This document shows positions 60,280-64,000 of a stretch of 64,000 nt of DNA, piece by piece. Origin of the DNA: Mercurialis annua (Eukaryota; Streptophyta; Magnoliopsida; Malpighiales; Euphorbiaceae); contig NC_065570.1 of assembly GCF_937616625.2 (NCBI RefSeq), forward strand, positions 13,960,001 to 14,024,000, in the 5' to 3' direction. A program made the translations under genes and the position numbers. The notes below the pieces were generated by a model. The model made no database searches and had not been told where the DNA came from. It saw nothing but the letters and a program-made list of their open reading frames with translations. Each line of letters opens with the position of its first letter. Within the stretch, counting starts at the first letter, position 1.

Positions 60280-60429
60280 ATCGTTTACAACTTCTGATAA
60301 GTTTCTTCAAATTAGGTTAAGTTTGCATTTATGGTTCAGTTAATTTAGGGTTCTCATTGATTTCTCAAATTGGGTATTTGATTGTTTTAGGGATTTTATC
60401 GTTTTAGGGATTTGAGAGAGAAAAAGAAA

Positions 60430-60733
60430 TTTAGGTCGAATGGTTCAGAAGAAGAGGGAAAGGTTGGGGAAATTTAGGTTTGGACGAAACGACAACGTTT
60501 CATTTCAAGAAAACGGCAGCGTTTTGTGTTTCAAAATAGAAGAAAGTGAACGACGTCGTATGTGAAGGCCATCGTGGCGCTGACAAAGCCACGTTGGATT
60601 TCAGATGCCGGAAATGGGACCTGGCTAATAATTGAAAAGATTGGAAAGTATGTGCTAACAATTGAGACAATTTGTAGTAGTAGCTTAAATCGCAAAAAAC
60701 GCTAAAGGTAGTGCTATTTAATAGGAATACCTC
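60430..60733. repeat. Right TIR of the MULE
   Basis: Inverse of the left TIR. The first coding ATG of the transposase (60279) lies about 150 bp interior to it. Confidence 0.85.
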
Positions 60734-60742
60734 TAATTTTAA

Positions 60743-61220
60743 CTAGTGTCGCTTTACATGTTTCACACGTGTAGTGTGACTCGTCAAATTATCAAATAAA
60801 ATTTAAAATGATAGTTAATTTGAATAATTTATCTTATTAAATATTTTAGATGTCTATTTTAATTGTTTAATTTTTTTTAATTGGTTAGGAAATATAAAGT
60901 AAAAATTAAATTAGTAGTTCATTGAAATAGTTTAACTTATTTAAAATTTTATATAATTAAAAGATTATTAAAATAGTAATCACTAAATAATCAAAGTAGT
61001 CTATTTTAATTAGTACTTTATACAATTATCTCAACATAGTAGTTTATTTTGGTTAAAATTCTAACTTATTTTAATATAATAGTTTATTTTAGGTAGTACT
61101 CTAGCTAATTTTAATGATTATCTTAATATATTTTAATTAATAATTTAATTTTATAAGTGAAAAGGATATTAACGTAAATGTGTTTGTCATTCCCTTCTCC
61201 CCCACCTCAATCAGTGCTTT
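60743..61220. other. AT-rich intergenic
   Basis: Reiterated TAGTTTATTTT words around 60990-61140, no gene recognised. Confidence 0.4.
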
Positions 61221-61229
61221 TATATATAG

Positions 61230-61388
61230 GGGAAATTCTTACCTAGACCCGGTCCATAAATTTTCCATGCACCTATCCAATGAGGTGTTAGAAAATCAAA
61301 TACAATTTTTTTTTTTTTCTCATTTCTCTAACACCTTATTGATGGGTCCATGAATTTTTCATAGACCGGGTCTAGGTAAGAACTTCCC
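61230..61388. mobile_element. MITE with 9-bp duplication, 159 bp
   Basis: Ends GGGAAATTCTTACCTAGACC and the inverse GGTCTAGGTAAGAACTTCCC. Perfect 9-bp duplication TATATATAG (61221-61229, 61389-61397). Confidence 0.93.
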
Positions 61389-61397
61389 TATATATAG

Positions 61398-61810
61398 TAT
61401 AGGTGAGTCCTAATTATTAGTCATTCCACATTATTCTATTAAGGGAGTATATAATTTTTATTTATATTTTGTAAGACGATCTGCGAATAAGATTTTATAT
61501 TTTGTTCTATATCAGGTCATTGGAAACAACTATACCTTTTCTGAACTCTTATACTTGTAACTGCTTGATATTAATGAAAGATTATTTAATGGTAATTTTT
61601 TTTTTGATTTTTTATATGTGTAACTATATCAGATTGGGATAACTAATTAAAAATATTATCTCATAAAACTTAGAATTGAATCTCTTTATTTTTAATTTTC
61701 TTTAACTTTTATTCCATAGTTAATGTAAACACTTTCTGTAAATGTTGTGTTAAGTTTTCAAGCAATTAAATTATTGTTTAGTAATTTATTTTCAATATAA
61801 TTTTAAGCTA
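61398..61810. other. AT-rich intergenic
   Basis: No feature recognised. Confidence 0.4.
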
Positions 61811-61819
61811 TTAAAAAAA

Positions 61820-62322
61820 GGCCTAATGTCTTAAAAAATCCCGACCTTTTAACCCCTTTTCAATCATACCCTGACGTTGAAAATTTGTCAATTTTACCCT
61901 ATTTTGCATTTTTGTGTTTCAATTGTACCCTGAAAAATTAAATTAACGTCTTTTGCGTTTGGAAATTTGTTTAAAACATTCTACATGTCTTGCATATATT
62001 AATTGTATATTTTTAAAATTTATTTAAATTTAGTTAAATTAATTAAGAATTTAAATTAGTGTTAATTTGATTATGGTTTTTAGTTAGTTTTTAAAAATAA
62101 AGGACTTATTTGTACTTTTTTGAATAAAAAAGAATTTAATTTCATGTTTAGATTTAATTAATTGAATGATTTCATTATTTAAGTAAAAAAATTAACAAAA
62201 ATTAAAATATTGGGGTACAATTGAAAACGAAAAATTTAAAAGTGGGTAAAATTGACAAATTTTCAACGTCGGGGTGGAATTGAAAAAAATTTAAAGATGA
62301 GGGATTTTTGAGTGATTAGGCC
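61820..62322. mobile_element. MITE with 9-bp duplication, 503 bp
   Basis: Ends GGCCTAATGTCTTAAAAAAT and the inverse ATTTTTGAGTGATTAGGCC. Perfect 9-bp duplication TTAAAAAAA (61811-61819, 62323-62331). Confidence 0.9.
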
Positions 62323-62331
62323 TTAAAAAAA

Positions 62332-62778
62332 ATGAAAATCCACAACTTTTTGATCAAAAGTCAAATACTTGTAAACTAAAATTCACTCCCTACCGCTTCC
62401 CTCAACCAAAATTATTAGTATTATTTATAAAAAAATTCAGAATTTAAAGAAATAATATAATGACGGTATATGTATCACAATTTTGTTTATTAAGAGGAAT
62501 ATGAATGTAAAATTGATTTGCTGGGTATAAAAATCCAGTCTCATCTAAAAATGATATTAATTTGTCACAATATATAATATGAAAATACACTTTTCATTTC
62601 TTGCTCACTAATTAGCTAGAAGTCTATTTACTTTTTTTAATAAGACAGCCCAAATAAAAGAATATACACTTAAAATCTTTTCTCTATGTTCAATTTTAAA
62701 AGTAAAGAAATCAAGAAATAGTCAGCCTAAAATAGTATTAATGTAACACGAAAGAGAGAAAATAACCATATATTTATA
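62332..62778. other. AT-rich intergenic
   Basis: No feature recognised. Confidence 0.4.
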
Positions 62779-62779
62779 A

Positions 62780-63004
62780 AAAAAAATTTGGTAGACCGAG
62801 TCTACCACATCATCCGTAGATTGAGTCATTTATAATGCAGCACCTCATTAAAATGATGGCAATATCGTAATAATTGTGCAATAAATATATTCAAATTTTA
62901 ATGGTAATATTACAATATTGTTATCATTTTAATGAGGTGTTCTATTATAAGTGGCTTAATCTGCGGATAACGTGCTAGACTCGGTCTATTTAAAAAAAAT
63001 TCTT
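62780..63004. mobile_element. Second copy of the 8070-8292 hairpin MITE
   Basis: GTAGACCGAGTCTACCACAT, CATCCGTAGA, ATTAAAATGATGGCAATATC and their inverses match the copy at 8070. Ends are degraded into A-rich runs and the target duplication is not clear. Confidence 0.75.
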
Positions 63005-63750
63005 CATTTATATATTACATTCACCGACATATGAGAATAATGTTAAGCTATGACTTTTATTCCTTGCTTGGCTTCAGCATGCATTCACATGGGGGCGTGC
63101 CTTTTTTCTCTTTAAATTACAAGAATCAAAGAAGAAAATGAAAGCATAAAAAGGAAACAGCCAAGAAAGTGCACTACCAGACAATGATTTAAATATTTAT
63201 AGTAATTATTAAATATGAGTTGTTGTTTTTCTTTTTTTTATGGAAAAAAATATGAGTATCTTTTTCAGTTAAATCAGAAGAAAAAAGAAATAAAATATAA
63301 TAACTAAAAGGCTTTACATCAATTTTAATAAATACTTTTTAATTTACATTATTTACCTCAATTATCATATTTATTTATCAATTATAGCTATTTTAAAAAA
63401 TAATTTCAAATCTTTCTACATGTCGATTTTGACTTAATATATTTTAATCACAAATAATGACCTATCACCTAAATTTCAAACCGAATCATTTGTAACCTTA
63501 ATAAAAAAAATTGAAGAAACCAATAAATTTTAGATGACTAATAGTTCAATTTGATTTTTAAAAGACATATATTAGCATTTATAATTAAAATATGTTGATT
63601 CAGCTGTGACATGACTGATATGTGATAATTTTTTTAAAAATGATTACGAGTAACTCAACGAATACGAAATCGGACTAAATAAGATAATTTTAAAAATATT
63701 AATTAGAATTGGCCTCACTCGTAATCCAAATAAAAATATACTCCCATTAA
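63005..63750. other. AT-rich intergenic
   Basis: No gene recognised. Confidence 0.4.
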
Positions 63751-63765
63751 TTATAAAGAATATCA

Positions 63766-63872
63766 ACCAATGAGCTATAACTCAAATGGTATAAGCGCTA
63801 AGTAGTAAACTGTTGATCGTGGGTTCGATTTCTCCCACAAACGCTCCCTTTTCCCAAATAACTAAAAAACAT
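63766..63872 (+). mobile_element. Short tRNA-derived SINE, 107 bp, with 15-bp target duplication
   Basis: A box A-like TATAACTCAAATGGTATAAG and a box B-like GGTTCGATTTC are spaced as in a tRNA-type RNA polymerase III promoter. A perfect 15-bp repeat TTATAAAGAATATCA flanks it (63751-63765, 63873-63887). The tail is short and A-rich (ACTAAAAAAC). The tRNA-like head cannot fold as an intact tRNA by eye, and a long target duplication indicates L1-type retroposition. Confidence 0.85.
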
Positions 63873-64000
63873 TTATAAAGAATATCACACATAATACGAA
63901 AAAAGATTCAATTTTTTAATTTTTTGAAAGGAAAAGGGATAAAATTAGTTTGTGTTTTTTTATGGTAATAAAATAACGCTACTAAATAATTTTTACATGT

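Larger units (their letters stand above)
54904..60733. mobile_element. Two-gene Mutator-like element (MULE), 5.83 kb
   Basis: Long terminal inverted repeats (about 54904-55240 and 60430-60733) start GGGGTATTCC and GAGGTATTCC and share TATTAAATAGCACYACC, TTTAGCGTTTTTTGCGATTT and CATACGACGTCGTTCACTTT. The 9-bp flanks TGATTTTAA and TAATTTTAA agree at 8 of 9. Two genes start just inside the opposite TIRs and converge, ending about 540 bp apart: the transposase (minus) and a GRF zinc-finger gene (plus). Confidence 0.93.

Noticed and set aside
63771..63845. Functional tRNA gene
   Set aside because: A and B boxes are present, but acceptor and anticodon arms do not pair properly, and the unit has a 15-bp target duplication and A-rich tail, so a SINE fits better.

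Overview
This window is nuclear DNA from a flowering plant, most likely a eudicot. It is very AT-rich and has three intron-containing genes with GT-AG splice sites. The rest is mostly plant-type transposable elements: Ty3/gypsy and Ty1/copia retrotransposons, LINE and SINE, Mutator-like, hAT and Stowaway-like. No prokaryotic, organellar or CRISPR signature was seen. I cannot name the species.

Layout. 1-15 kb is repeats: a CCGG-rich hAT element, a LINE ORF1 relic, a Stowaway-like element, a 2.5-kb solo LTR (5213-7737), a hairpin MITE, and a 3-kb higher-order tandem array (about 9540-12660). 15-30 kb is the genic island, with all three genes on the minus strand: a Rho GDP-dissociation inhibitor (14988-16641, 231 aa), an unnamed probable plastid membrane protein (21122-22389, 201 aa), and a PMT21/ERD3-type Golgi methyltransferase-like protein (25711-29140, 601 aa, with a probable 5'UTR intron). 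Spliced models for all three keep frame across every junction. Small DNA elements sit in the promoter and intron of the second gene. The RhoGDI core promoter lies in a duplicated segment.

30-54 kb is nested repeats. A 0.9-kb inverted-repeat element (30044-35834) is split by two solo LTRs of different families. A Tat-like gypsy retrotransposon (39131-47996) has about 600-bp LTRs, decayed gag-protease, no polymerase or integrase, a 40-bp minisatellite and an antisense spliced gene; a 2.5-kb solo LTR interrupts its gag near codon 17. Copia and Tat fragments and further MITEs follow.

54.9-60.7 kb is a Mutator-like element with about 330-bp terminal inverted repeats and a 9-bp target duplication. 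It carries two convergent genes: a MURA-type transposase with several disabling changes, and a small GRF zinc-finger/coiled-coil/membrane protein. This layout recalls maize MuDR (mudrA/mudrB). The last 3 kb holds MITEs and a 107-bp tRNA-derived SINE with a 15-bp target duplication.

The three host genes show no operon-like relationship. The strongest candidates for something little described are the two-gene MULE, the antisense gene in the pol-less retrotransposon, and the recurring clusters of short palindromes in the cores of otherwise dissimilar elements.
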